Assembly: GCA_036245525.1 (NCBI GenBank)
Contig: BTPG01000007.1
Location: 160,378,364 to 160,442,363 of the forward strand
From: Semisulcospira habei
Taxonomy: Eukaryota > Mollusca > Gastropoda > Semisulcospiridae
Length of the DNA stretch: 64,000 nt
Direction: 5' to 3'
This document shows, piece after piece, positions 21,199 through 33,131 of this stretch. Each line of letters starts with the position of its first letter. Positions within the stretch are counted from its first letter, which is position 1. Position numbers and translations under genes: made by a program. Under the pieces are notes generated by a model. That model did no database searches and was not told the origin of the DNA. It saw only the letters and a program-made list of their open reading frames with translations.

Positions 21199-23240
21199 AA
21201 AACCCTTCTTCTCCGAAGAACCAGAGGAGGCCCGGGAGCCGGCCCCCCTCTGTTTCTTCAACTCCTTCTAAGGTAAAGGAAAAAGGGGGGAAAAACTCCT
21301 TACCCCCAGATAAGACTTAATCATGGACTCTTTGCTAAAGTGGAATTGTCGTGGTTTTCAAGCTAACTTTGAGGAATTGCGTCTTTTAGTCAAGTTCTAT
21401 AACCCCTCAGTAATCTCTTCAGGAGACTTACCTGAAGACTTCTGACCCTCTGTCCTTTAATGGTTTTAATGTTATACATAAAGGCTCTGATTCGGAGAGG
21501 CGCTCGGGTGGAGCGGCTCTTCTCATTAGTAGCCAAATTTTATGTAGCCCCGTTAGCATCGACACCTGCCTTCAGGCTGTCGCAGCTCGGGTTACCTTAA
21601 AGAAGACCATAACCATATGCAGTATTTACCTGCCACCATCACTGCGGGTCTGTAGCAATGATATTTTTAACTTAGTAGATCAACTGCCCCCTCCCTTTAT
21701 TCTCATGGGGGATTTTAACGGTCACGCTCACCTTTGGGGCAGTGACCACTATGATGGCAGAGGTCAGATGTTAGAAGATGTTTTTTCTCAACTTAACCTA
21801 TGTGTCTTTAACGATGGCTCACCTACATACTCTAACTCAGGTTCAGGATCTAGTTTTGTTCTAGACCTCACTGTGTGTGATCCTTCTCTCATGCTGGACT
21901 TTGACTGGAAGGTTCACGATGACCTGTGTGGTAGTGACCACTTCCCAGTAGTCCTGTCATCGGTCAGCTGTGAGGATTCGCCGGTGGGGCGCTGGAATCT
22001 CAAGAAAGCTAAGTGGCCTCTGTGTGCCTCCCTCCGTCAGCCTCGTCTTACAGAGGAGGTGGTCATGTCAGCTGAAGAACCTGTTTCTCGTTTTACTTCG
22101 ATTTTGTTGGACGTAGCAGGTGAAACCATCCCTAGAACTTTCACATCAGTCCCTCGGAGGCCGAGAGTACCATGGTTCAATGAAGAGTGCCGCAAGGCCC
22201 AAAAAATACGCAAATCTGCTCAGCGACGTGCTTTTCGTAATCCGTCGCAAGCAAATATTTTAACATTTAAAAGACAGCGGGCGAAAGCCCGTTACATTTT
22301 TAAACGCGAACGCCGTGCTTTGTCTCATCTTTATCTTCTAGGACTCCGTCCCAAACAGTCTGGAAGGCTGTTCGAAGAATTAGGGGCAGGGGTGGCTCGG
22401 CTTCTGTCGGCCATCTTAGAGATGGTGCCAGTTTGGTCACAGATAAAAAGGCTGTGGCCAATTTGCTTGCCTCCACCATTGCCCATAATTCAACAGAGCA
22501 TTATTCACCTTTCTTCCAGAGAGAGAAGGAGAAGCGAGAATCTTGTGCTTGTGATTTTATATCGGATAACTCGGAAGACTATAATGCCCCCTTTACGTTT
22601 TCAGAATTGCAGCAAGCCATGCAGAAATGTACTGACTCTGCTGCTGGATTAGATACCATCCATTATCAGCTCCTAACTCATCTGCCTGAGGATTCACTCC
22701 TTGTACTTCTCAAGGCCTTTAACCATATCTGGATAACCGGTTGTTTTCCGCCATCTTGGCGCCAGGCTGTGGTTGTGCCAATCCCCAAGCCGGGTAAGGA
22801 TCCTTCCGACCCGGGCAACTACCGGCCAATAGCTTTGACATCATGTTTATGTAAGACTATGGAACGCTTGGTCAACGCCCGACTGGTGTGGCATCTTGAG
22901 TCACGTGGTCTCATCACAGACCTCCAGTGCGGTTTCCGGCGCTTCCGTAGTACAACTGACATCTAGTCCGCTTTGAGTCTTTTATCCGAGATGCTTTTGT
23001 CAACAAGCAGCATGTCATTGTCTATGCAATTTTCTTTGATCTTGAAAAGGCATATGACACTACCTGGAAGTATGGTATAATGTCTGATTTGTCGGACATG
23101 GGTTTTAAAGGGCACCTGCCTGTTTTTATTCACAATTTTTTGTCTAACAGGTCGTTCCATGTCCGTGTGGGATCCACCCTCTCAGACTCCTTTGAACAGG
23201 AGATGGGTGTCCCGCAGGGCAGCATTCTATCTCCTGTTTT

Positions 23241-23400
23241 GGGGAGCTGGGTGGCTCGGTGGTAAAAGCGTTTGCCTCCAGACCAAAAGGTCCCGGGTTC
23301 GAATCCAGCTTGGGTCAAAATTTGCTCAGACCCTTTTTCGTTGCCCCGTCTTTGAAATCACCCTCGTGGTGGACAAAAGACGTTAAGCCCTAAACATTTT
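23241..23400 (+). mobile_element. tRNA-derived SINE with 13-bp TSD
   Basis: A 160-bp element with a tRNA-like head: box A TGGCTCGGTGG (23252-23262) and box B GGTTCGAATCC (23296-23306), the split Pol III promoter. Its body ends GACAAAAGACGTTAAGCCC. The LINE target TATCTCCTGTTTT is duplicated at 23228-23240 and 23401-23413. It is not a tRNA gene because it lacks the acceptor-stem complement and lies between TSDs. The GACGTTAAG tail resembles that of the AATC retroposon. Confidence 0.92.
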
Positions 23401-23876
23401 TATCTCCTGTTTTATTTAGCATTAAAATAAATAACATTGTAAAGGCCGTCAAGGATGATTCTGAATGCTCTTTGTTTGTGGACGACTTTTTTTTTGTGTG
23501 CACGAGGTCGAGGACTTGCGTCCCTTGAGAGGCGCTTGCAGCTGTGCGTTGATCGCATCCAGGGGTGGGTGTCTCTCAACGGATTCAGGTTCTCGCCTCG
23601 AAGACAGTCTGTGTGCATTTTACTAACTAGACGAAATTTTTTCCAAAACCTACCCTGAGCATTGCTGGAGTGCCAATTCAGGTGGCCGAAGAGGCAAAGT
23701 TTCTGGGGGTCATCTTTGACAAAAGATTGACCTTCCGCAACCATGTTAACTACCTTAGAACCTCTTGTCGGAAGGCCCTCGACATTCTTCGTGTCGTTGG
23801 TCGTACTGACTGGGGTGCAGACCGCATCGTCTTACTTCGACTGTACCGGGCCCTTGTTCGGTCCAAACTGGATTAC

Positions 23877-24722
23877 TGCTCATTGCATCACCCAGAATGT
23901 CTTCTTCTACCGCTTTGCCTCAGCATATCATGATTGAGAACACGACCGTCAGCTTCTGTCAGTGAAGAACCTGGGTGTTGCAATTGAGCAGGACTTGTCC
24001 ATGGATAAACAGGTGATAAACATTTGCAGGGCAGCCTATTTGGAGATGCGTCGTATTGGCTCTATTAGACAGTTCCTTACCTCAGAGGCTACAAAAACTC
24101 TTTGTTCATTTGTTCTGTCTCGCATTGACTATGCCAACTCGCTCGTATCTGGATGCCCACAGTATCTATTTGATCGGCTCCAGAGAGTCCAAAATTCAGC
24201 CGCACGTCTGGTCATGAAAGCGAAAAGGTCAGACCATGTGTCCCCCATCCTGCACGCTCTCCACTGGTTGCCAGTGAAGGAGAGTCAAGCACAAAGTCTT
24301 GTCCATTTGTCATGTTTCTCTTTCTGGCACTGGACCCACTTATCTCTCAGAGCTCCTTCACTGTTATATCCCTTCGAGGCAATTGCGCAGTTCGTCTGAC
24401 AATAAAATGCTTCGTATTCCTACAGTAAGGACTAAAGGATTTGGGCAGAGATCTTTTTCTTACCAGGGTCCATCAGCCTGGAATGATCTTCCTAAATCAT
24501 TGAGACACAGCGAGTCTAGTGCCAGTTTTAAACAGTCTTAAAACCCATCTTTTCCCACTTTGATTATCAGTGTTCATGTATTTAGTCATAATTTTTGTTC
24601 TTTTGTGTAATTGTACATGTGGCTTTGTCACTTTTTGTGTAATATTTGTATGTTTTGTTCATATGTACGGCGCCTAGAGCATCTTACCATGTATTGGCGC
24701 CTTATAAATCTTCCTTATTATT
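23877..24722 (+). mobile_element. 5'-truncated CR1/L2-like LINE fragment
   Basis: Inserted in the LINE at GGATTAC. The ORF (23962-24399, then 24299-24541 in another frame) shows the C-terminal RT region typical of CR1/L2-type elements: KNLGVAIEQDLSMDKQV, SRIDYANSLVSGCPQ, LQRVQNSAARLVMK, LHALHWLPVKE, SYQGPSAWNDLP. The 3' end is GGCGCCTTATAAATCTTCC followed by (TTA)n. One frameshift near 24300 disables it. Confidence 0.85.
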
Positions 24723-26133
24723 ATTACGGCTCTGTGGTATATGGCTCGGCTTCCAAGTCTGTTCTACAGCTTCTGAACACAATTCACCATCAAGGTCTGC
24801 GCATATGTCTGGGGGCCTTCAGGACATCTCCAGTTCATAGTCTGTATGCAGAGGCAGGGGAGCCTTCTCTCAGGCTCCGCCGCATCCGCCTCATGCTCAG
24901 CTACGTTCTGAAGCTGAAGGCCCATCCAGAAAATCCTGCCTATGATTGTGTTTTTAACCCGTCGTTTGCAGAGATTTACGATGCCCATCCGGGAGCTGTC
25001 CGTCCACTTTCCTTCCGTGTCCGACCTCATCTGCAGGCGGCCGGAGTGGACCTGGACAAAGTTTCGGAATCTCTGCAACACGTCACTCCACCCTGGCTAC
25101 TACCAGTTCCTGACATCTTGCTGGACTTGACCGCCCACAAGGATTGTACTCCACCAGCCATATACCAACAGAGCCTCAATGAACTCCTTTCAATTTTTCC
25201 TGGCTATTGTCGTCTTTATACGGATGGGTCCAAATCTGAGGATGGAAGAGTGGCTCCGTCTCCCTGACCATTCCTCTGTATTTAGTACAGAACTGCAGGC
25301 AATTCTGCTAGCACTCAAGCATGCCTATCAGTCTCGGGGAAAGGAACTTCCTGATTGTCTGACTCTTTCTGCCCTGCAGGCCCTTCAGGGCGCGGGAACA
25401 GACCATCCACTGCTGGTGCAGATTAGAAAGCTCTACGCGGACTTGATGAAGGAATATTATGACATCATTTTTATTTGGGTCCCAGGCCATGTGGGCATCG
25501 AAGGCAACAGAATCGCAGATTCTGCTGCCAACAGTGCCCGCAGTGACCCTGTCCCTGACACAGATTGTCTACAGTGATTTTAAACCTGTTATTAGTGCGT
25601 ACATAGCCCGCGAGTGGCAGTCCGAGTGGGACAAAGAGGAAGGGAACAAGCTTCATGAAGCTCTTCCTAAGTTGTCTGACAGTCTACCTTTCCGCTGCGG
25701 CAGCCGCCGTGAGGAGACTGTCCTTGCTCGGCTCCACATCGGGCACACGTATGTTACGCACTCTTACTTAAACAGGACGAGCGTCCATGGTGTTTTGCCT
25801 GTGATGAGCAGTTTTCTGTTCGACATTTTTTGCTGTATTGTGCTGACCTAATTGACACCAGATATAAACACTTCACAGCAGACTCATTGAAGGTTTTGTT
25901 CCGGGATGTCCCCCGGACAAAATCTTAATTTTTTGAGAGAATGCAATATTTTTTAACAAGATCTGAGCATTCATAGACTATGTGAATTTTTTTTATTTGC
26001 CCTTTTTGAGAGTCTGTAGACGTTTCTTTTCAAGACATGTGCGACATTTTAGCCTGAGATTTTTAATTTATATTTACATCTTGTCTTAAGACCTTGCTTT
26101 TAGTCTGGCTGACCAGATTTTTACCCATCCCGC

Positions 26134-26183
26134 CGTGAGATGGCCTTAGTCGCCTGCTCGGCGTTAAACCCAAATAACTAACT
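26134..26183 (+). other. LINE 3' terminal tail motif
   Basis: GCCGTGAGATGGCCTTAGTC, GCCTGCTCGGCGTTAAACCC and AAATAACTAACT form the last 50 bases of LINE copy 1. The same block occurs alone at 33774, 34739 and 36949, and diverged at 7071. In LINEs this region is where the reverse transcriptase recognises its RNA. Confidence 0.75.
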
Positions 26184-26198
26184 CTCTCATCCAATTTC

Positions 26199-27230
26199 CC
26201 CCACCCGGGTCTGCCCTGGGGGACTTGGGTGGGGTTAGGTATTTTTTAGTTCCCAGGGTCACCCTGGTCAGCCCCACAGGGTGGGTTTTTCTCTCTATTC
26301 TGGGGCATGTGTTTCTGTCTACCCTTTGTCCATTCACCTGTATTTGCCTTTTTAAAACTCTCCCTACTGTCTGCACTGCCTGTAGCTCTTGATATTGGAT
26401 GTGTGTTGCTAAATGGTCTTAGCTTTATTTATGCCCCATGTTGTAGGTTTATTTAATGTATTTTCTGCCCTGGGGGACTTGGGTGGGGTTAGGTATTTTT
26501 TAGTTCCCAGGGTCACCCTGGTCAGCCCCACAGGGTGGGTTTTTCTCTCTATTCTGGGGCATGTGTTTCTGTCTACCCTTTGTCCATTCACCTGTATTTG
26601 CCTTTTTAAAACTCTCCCTACTGTCTGCACTGCCTGTAGCTCTTGATATTGGATGTGTGTTGCTAAATGGTCTTAGCTTTATTTAGGCCCCATGTTGTAG
26701 GTTTATTTAACGTATTTGACCGGCTGGCGACATACATTCAATTTTCTGTTTAGTTTTTTTTTTTTCACAAGCAGTGCAGGCACGTCCTGAGAAAGCCTTG
26801 TTGCTGTCGGGACGTTAAGCAATTTACAATCAATCAATCAATTATTTAATGTATTTGACCGGCTGGCGACATACATTCAATTTTCTGTTTAGTTTTTTTT
26901 CACAAGCAGTGCAGGCACGTCCTGAGAAAGCCTTGTTGCTGTCGGGACGTTAAGCAATGTACAATCAATCAATCAATCAATCCATTCACCTGTATTTGCC
27001 TTTTTAAAACTCTCCCTACTGTCTGCACTGCCTGTAGCTCTTGATATTGGATGTGTGTTGCTAAATGGTCTTAGCTTTATTTAGGCCCCATATGTTAGGT
27101 TTATTTAATGTATTTGACCGGCTGGCGACATACATTCAATGTTCTGTTTAGTTTTTTTCACAAGCAGTGCAGGCACGTCCTGAGAAAGCCTTGTTGCTGT
27201 CGGGACGTTAAGCAATGTACAATCAATCAA
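26199..27230 (+). mobile_element. AATC retroposon cluster with nested copy
   Basis: Unit 1 (26199-26463, resuming 26842-26982) is split by unit 2 (26464-26841), with TTATTTAATGTATTT duplicated at both junctions. A third, 5'-truncated unit starting at CCATTCACCTG (26983-27230) follows the tail. The whole cluster is bounded by TCTCATCCAATTT. Confidence 0.9.
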
Positions 27231-27257
27231 TCTCATCCAATTTACTGTGGTGGCTCG

Positions 27258-27542
27258 ACATAACAATGCTTCTTTATTTATTCATATTAACATACCGATA
27301 TTAGACGTGGCATCAACGAAGGTTATACTTATGATTATACATCCTAAAAGATTCTGGTGCAGCAATTGTCTTCCGTTGTTTCCCCCTTGTTTTTTTATTG
27401 CTTCTTGTGGTGTTTGTTTTGTTTTTTTTTGGGTTTTTTTTGGATGGGGGGGGGGGGGGGGGAAGAGGATGCAATAATTATATCTCTCCGAAGTACCAAA
27501 GAATGAATAAATAATATGAATAAATAAAGAAGCATTGTACAG
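27258..27542. repeat. inverted repeat, about 27-bp arms
   Basis: CAATGCTTCTTTATTTATTC with ATATT at 27266-27291 is the reverse complement of AATATGAATAAATAAAGAAG with CATTG near 27514-27539. The loop of about 220 bp contains an 18-bp G-run. Bases 27543-28770 hold no supported exon. Confidence 0.75.
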
Positions 27543-28770
27543 CCTTTCAGGATCTTGCGACCTGCTGTGTCTTACACACACACACACTCTCACTCGATTT
27601 TGTGGGTACATATGAGCTTCCAGTTTGTGTGTGTGCTTGTGTCAAAAAGCCCAAAAGAAACATGCTTAAAATAGACACTCACAAAATTTTTTATTCAATC
27701 GTCATAATTATCTGGACCACCAAAATGTTATAATTTGCTGGGAACAGTCTTTCTAAAAGTGGTTCTTTCCTCAGAATTTTATATCCAGTTTACATCTTTT
27801 AACTCTATTTTGTGTGTCCATGTATGTTAGTCGCTGTGTGCATTTGGGTTTCAGAGCTTATGCACAGTACATAGACCATACATTTGGACTCGGATGAGGG
27901 CCCAAACAGCAACAAATCAGACTATCTGGACATGGTGGGGGCACAACAGAGGGCCAATTGAGGTGCCTGGAAAGTCTACATGCAACAGAAGTGAGGAGAA
28001 ATGAAAGGTAGAAATTTAATGTGCACCACCAAAGTGAAAACATCAGGACACTTCTTCAATACAGAACACACCAAAGATCCATTGTGGCTTGTACTGCATT
28101 CACTAACATGAATTGCTTGGTAATTTGCACTGTTGTCCTCTTTCAGACTGTTCTTATTGGCCTAGCTCTATTCACCTTTTTCCCCTCGAGGCAAGTGAAG
28201 GCTGTGTATCACATGTTACATCGCCAACTTGTGATAGTTTCAACTTGGCACATTTTCTAATGATGTAATTGCTGAGAAAAAACAGTGTTCCCCCAATATG
28301 TCTTTGGCCAGTCATATTGTTTTGTATGAACAAACTCTAATCTCCATGATTCAAACTGTCGGGCACCAAAATGAAGTGAAATAAGCAATATCGCGTCTTT
28401 ATTTTGTGCATGGATGATGTCAGGGGGCAAACAACTGAATGCAGGTGTTATGGTAATCTCGTTAATACCAATGTCTTACCCAAAATAATTGAAAAGGGCA
28501 TTCAGTTGGATAACATCATGCACGAAATATACGAAGCACAGACGGAAGCAATCTTTGGGAGCTTTATAAGCATAACTGAAAGATGCAACCACAAAAAGCC
28601 AGCTAAATAAAAAGTGAGGTTTTATGCAACAAAATAACTATGTGCATGTGTTGCGTTCGACTTATGGTACCAAGTCAAACGTACTAAGCATGGGTTCTTT
28701 TATGTTGATACTTGATGCATATTCTTATTGTTGTATTATGTTGTATTATTTGTATTCATTTTATTATGAG

Positions 28771-28896
28771 TTAGACTTTGCCGTTGGTTCTTGTCATCTA
28801 GAGGGTCTGACCAGGGAGTGCAATGTCAGAGGTACCCCTGACACTGAACTCCTTGATTGGATTCTAGAGATGACAAGAACCAAAGGCAAAGCCTAA
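28771..28896. mobile_element. 126-bp MITE with about 30-bp inverted ends
   Basis: It begins TTAGACTTTGCCGTTGGTTC and ends GAACCAAAGGCAAAGCCTAA; the arms continue through TTGTCATCTAGAG. No TSD established. It lies inside the larger transposon. Confidence 0.75.
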
Positions 28897-29077
28897 TTTG
28901 GAATACAGCTGATATCACACTTTGAGGAAATGTGGCTGCAAGCAAGTTCAGTCAGTAACAGCTATGACAGGCTATACTAATCATGCTTATATAATGGAAG
29001 TTCTAAGAGGACTGATAGCGAGTGTAGGCGTCATCCTCAGTTCAAAATCTGAAACGTATTTTCGCCCTCGCACCTGA

Positions 29078-31407
29078 ATGTGGGCATTGTCATATCCCAG
29101 GCCCTGAGAAACGCTCCACCCACAAAATTAAAAAAAAAAAACAAATAAGCTTGACTGCGGAATTTATCATTGAGTATTCAGCAGATACTCCATCACATTT
29201 ATACACATAGTTGGCCACACCAGCAATTTGAAAAACACTGAGTCAAACACAAATCACTAAAATGTGGGTTCATTTGTGACACAGTGCTGCCACTGACAGC
29301 ATATTTGGTGCCTATGCTCTGCCTCAAATAGTCGGTGGCCGCTTTTGCACCAACCTGGTACTGGCTCGGCCTGCTCATGTCCAATGCTGTTGGTGATAAA
29401 CGGTATCATGTGTGCCTGTGTTTGAAGGATGTTCCTTAGATGTTGTCTCAACTCGTCCTCTCCCATGTTCAACTTGTTCTGATAAATAAATACATGACAA
29501 TTTTATATATATTTACTTTTCAGTTGGTAAATACAGTGGTCGGTGAATATGGCCAACCTAACATTTCACACACATTTACACAAAGGTGAAAAGGCAATGT
29601 TAGAGGGCCCTACAATTTACACACAAATAATTATGCAGAAATCAACAAGGGAGACAATTATTCCATTGGAGAAAATGATAAATGTTCAAGGCATTTAAAA
29701 TGCAGAATACGGATTTATACCTTGAAACCACTGCTCATTGGAAAAGACAAAAGTCAAGATGGTCATCCATCCTAAAGAAAATCAAACTTACAAGTCAGCA
29801 TTGATATGACCTTTTCCCTCCCCAATAATGGGATGCTATGGGCCACTATATTTGTAAGGCAGTAATCTTAACTTTACTTTGGGAAGCCACATTGGCAGAA
29901 GGCCTCTTTGATAGACAATATGCACTAACCTCTGCAGCTGTATTTTATCGCTGCTTTGCTCCTGTCTGCAGCAGACTCCACCTCCAGCAAGAGGTTCACA
30001 CCTGATAGTGTCCCAATGTGAACCAGCCCCAAACCTGCCCCGAGATGCTTTCTCACTCGACTGAGAAGGACGTGAGATGTAGGCCTAAGGTGCTTCTATG
30101 CTTGCCTGCTCCTCATTGGACTCTACACGTTCATCCTGTACAAATCAAAAACATTCGTGACATGACGCATGTGGCACAGTGGATTCTGCTTTGTGTGTTA
30201 TAAGCTGAATATTTGCACTTACATACCATGCGGTGTTATTAGTTTGACAAAAGAATATACTTTACATACATAAAGATAGACATAAATTGCGTGGGATATG
30301 CTGCTGTGTGTTATGCATGATGTCCTCGTGACTTGCTGATATTATTTATCTATGACATGGCAGTTTTTGTGTTTATTTTTGGGCGTTTCGGTTTTCTTCT
30401 TTGTTTTGGTTGGAAGGGGGTGGCAGGGGAGTAACTTTGGTCTGTGCAGCTTTGGCCGTCACTAACGTTCAGTGTAGTTGAATTCTCTAGTGTATAAAAT
30501 TTACGTGGAGCACAAATTGTGTTCAATTTCCATACATATGTGAAAAATAATTAAAGAAGCCTTGTTCATTTATCGTTTGTTTCGACTAGAATGTGTATTT
30601 ATTGGTCATCACAAAGTGCTTGTCAGGCCATAATTAATTGTTTACATATACAGGTAGTAAAGTTCCAGTATAAGGTATTGCCAGAGTACCAGAGGAGGGT
30701 ATGTGCCAAGTTTATCAGAAGCAAAGTAATTTGAGTACCGTCAGGTTAGCCAACAAAGTCTTATTGCGTGCACATTTTGTAACATAGATTACATGGGTTT
30801 GATATACCGGAATTTTAATGTATGTAACGGATTCAGGAACAGAAGTGTAAGCATTTGAATGTACACAAGGATCAAGCTTGGCAGCTGAATTCACATAATT
30901 GGTGTTACTAATGCTTTCATTACAACAGACAGAAAAACTAACGCCAAAATACTAAATGGCAACAAGCTAAGAAATACACTTCACTTACCATTCCGGTGTT
31001 TACACAGGCCCACAGTTTGTGCATATTGTTTTGTGCTGCTTGCAGACACCGCTGAGAACGGGTAGACCTTTTGTGGCATAGGCAGCATTTGGATCCCTGA
31101 TGAAAAAAATAAAATGAACACAAAGTAACATGGTGCTAACACGGCTGCGAGGTAATACTATACAAAAGGGTTGTTTGCATGTACACATTTACACCTGCCT
31201 TGCATCATCAGATCGGACAACATCGCAACTGTCCCATAATATATACTCTTCTATTTTGCTAAAGTCAGCAGGAAAAATGCATTGAAATGTGCAAGAGAAA
31301 CACACAGGGTACTCTATAATAATAATAATAAGCGAACATACACAATGGAAAGGAAAAAAAAAACGGCAGCTAAAACTGTACTGAAATTGTATAAAGTGCA
31401 ACTTACC
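29078..31407 (-). pseudogene. multi-exon gene with P2X7-type C-terminal Cys domain, degenerate
   Basis: Minus-strand exons inferred from splice sites. E1 ends at 31407 (ATG GGC TAT CAG then GTAAGT). E2 31195-31311 (YPVCFSCTFQC...DDARQ, then GTGTAA). E3 30989-31096 (GSKCCLCHKRSTRS..., then GTAAGT). E4 29930-30135 (GATGAACGT..., then GTTAGT) with one TAG. E5 about 29719-29769 with one TGA. E6 from 29478. E1 to E4 join in phase 0. E6 encodes GWCKSGHRLFEAEHRHQICC and CVTNEPTF, then after a one-base shift FSDLCLTQ and VFQIAGVANYVYKC. Cys spacing and the CCxxxxCVTxxxxFxxLCL pattern match the Zn-binding cytoplasmic C-terminus known from P2X7 and from many invertebrate proteins. Stops and shifts indicate a pseudogene, probably carried by the surrounding transposon. 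Confidence 0.45.
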
Positions 31408-32079
31408 TGATAGCCCATTTTAGTTTACAAGATCGGCCCCCGTGTCTTCCATCAGAAGCAGCTGCAGTTGCTTGTTCTTTTCAGACTAATTACATGCAGC
31501 GTAAGAATTCATTCTATACGAATGTGATCGCGATAATTTGCCTTCATCGAAACCAGTGTGTAGACTTGACCACCATCTTGCATATCCAAGGTAACCAATC
31601 ACGCCGAGTAGCTACCTCTGATTTCCCACAAGCCTCGATGGCGACTAGCTCAGGTTGTGTGTACGGTAACTGGTAAATTGTACACCTGTACTATATGTAT
31701 AATATCATGGACTGGATGTACGTGTTGAAAATTTGTTCACAACTACAAAGTGTCGGGAGTCATACAGCTTGTACAGCCGTACATTCTGCCATCATCCCCA
31801 ACGCGTAAAAATCCGTGGCTGCCCGGTCAGTTGCAAAGTGTCACGCAATCGTCTGCTGTTGTCCGATCTGCTAATCGCGATGATTTCCGTGCAACAGGAA
31901 GTGGCCTGTGGTTTCCCGAGAGTTTTGCAAACTCAGTCGGGATACGCAGTTGCCAACTCCGTCAACTGAGTTACGAACCGATTCATATGTGACACACTTC
32001 AGGGGCAGGGCCCAAGCTGGGTCCTGTAGAGTCTTTTTAAAACACGCGCTGGGCGGGGTTTTCTCATTGCACCTCAGCT

Positions 32080-33131
32080 TTAAGCACTGTACAACCTACA
32101 GATCTGTTCCCCTGAGCTCTCGCTAATAAAACCCCGTGCAAAACTCTTCCCCTATGATTGCGGGTGGCCTCGTGCATACACGGGATACCGCTGACAAGAC
32201 GGCCTTCCTGTGTGAACTCTATGCATGGGCATAGCGGAGCTTCATCACAGTACCGTACTAGAAAGCGTTTGTGGAGGCCTGGTCAGTCACAGGCGCTCAA
32301 CTGCCAGCCCACAGCCGGTAACTTTTCAACATCACGCGGCCTCGTGTGTATACGGTCATTGTGACGCATTTGCAGTGTGTACGAACACCTGTGGTTCACT
32401 GCTCGTCTCCTGCCAGTTTCAGATGTAATCTCGGCTCAACACACGAGCGTGAAATGTGTCGAATCAAGAGAACATTAACAACGACGTACACGGGTCATAT
32501 AAAATGCTCGGAATGGTAATTACAAGTCGAAATGTAACCTTGTTTTTCATCTCGCCGTCGGTCTGTCTCGCCGGCCAGGAACTTGATTTTTCTCCTCTCC
32601 CCGAATCGGTCTTGCCTCCTAACTCGGCACTGATCTCACACCAGCCTTGTCAATCTGGCGCATTATTTCAAATCTCAACGCTACTACTAACTTTCGCTTG
32701 CTAGTCTCTGTATGTCATCAAGCTGATTCCTTGCAAGGAATGTCATTCTAGTTGTACAATCACTTTCGGAGGTACACCGCCATCTGCTTGACAATCACTG
32801 ATGCCATTTTTGTATTCAATGCGTATGTCTGTAGTCGAAACTATAACCGTATCTGTGGCTAATCTATTTTTAAACGATAATGATTACGCGTCGAGATGAA
32901 CTAGGTTTTTATACAGTGTTCAGATGTCACGTCTGGAGAGAAATTGAGTACCTGTGGTGTTCAAATGGACTTTGGCTTTAATGAAATACCACAATACACG
33001 GCTGTTTCCAGAAGTTCCCCGCGGAAGTATAGGGCCTTTAAGACCGATTCATGATCATCGTCGGTTCCGTGTAAGCCGCGCTGACGTTTCCGTGATTCCA
33101 TTTTCCACCAGAAGCAACTAACAAAAGAGAA
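32080..33131. other. non-coding region
   Basis: No supported exon. AGCTTCATCACA near 32242-32253 next to CATGGGCATAG resembles the outer edge of the LTR at 52549, possibly a decayed piece of that family. Confidence 0.35.

Larger units (their letters stand above)
21323..25853 (+). pseudogene. LINE copy 1 ORF2 (APE-RT-RNase H)
   Basis: The start ATG is at 21323 (MDSLLKWNCRGF). APE endonuclease blocks: MGDFNGHAHLWG at 21705 and GSDHFPV at about 21930. RT: VPIPKPGKDPSDPGNYRPIA, FFDLEKAYDTTW, MGVPQGSILSPV and FVDDF (damaged here by a T-run expansion near 23486). Later blocks are LYTDGSK at about 25215 (RNase H), WVPGHVGIEGN at about 25477 and the C-terminal WCFACDEQFSVRHFLLYC near 25793. Disruptions: a frameshift near 21415, loss of part of the RT upstream region, the SINE, the CR1/L2-like insert, and a short deletion in RNase H at 25254 relative to copy 2. 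Not functional. Confidence 0.85.
18822..26183 (+). mobile_element. LINE copy 1 (I/Nimb-like), full-length but dead
   Basis: It begins near CCGGCACCGG and ends in the tail GGCGTTAAACCCAAATAACT. Order: GC-rich 5'UTR, gag-like ORF1, ORF2 with APE endonuclease, reverse transcriptase, RNase H and a C-terminal CCHC-like motif, then a roughly 330-bp 3'UTR. RNase H plus the terminal Cys-His motif places it in the I superfamily; Nimb is my best guess for a mollusc. It is interrupted by an AATC retroposon (20823), a tRNA-SINE (23241) and a CR1/L2-like piece (23877), and has several frameshifts. Copy 2 at 55181 is a close relative. Confidence 0.88.
27231..32079. mobile_element. cut-and-paste-type DNA transposon, left end missing
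   Basis: The right end, 31715-32079, is the reverse complement of the left 370 bp of the short element at 62863-63756 and stops at CCTCAGCT|TTAA. The left part, 27231-27290, matches that element's interior (ATCCAATTTACTGTG, CAATGCTTCTTTATTTATT). The two blocks that are about 60 bp apart there are 4.4 kb apart here, so this looks like the longer parent. It encloses the multi-exon gene at 29.2-31.4 kb. The outer left end is absent next to the LINE. Superfamily unresolved (TTAA or TA duplication). Confidence 0.6.

Noticed and set aside
23241..23312. A functional tRNA gene
   Set aside because: Boxes A and B are present, but no complementary acceptor stem or CCA end, and the unit is bounded by TSDs; it is a SINE.
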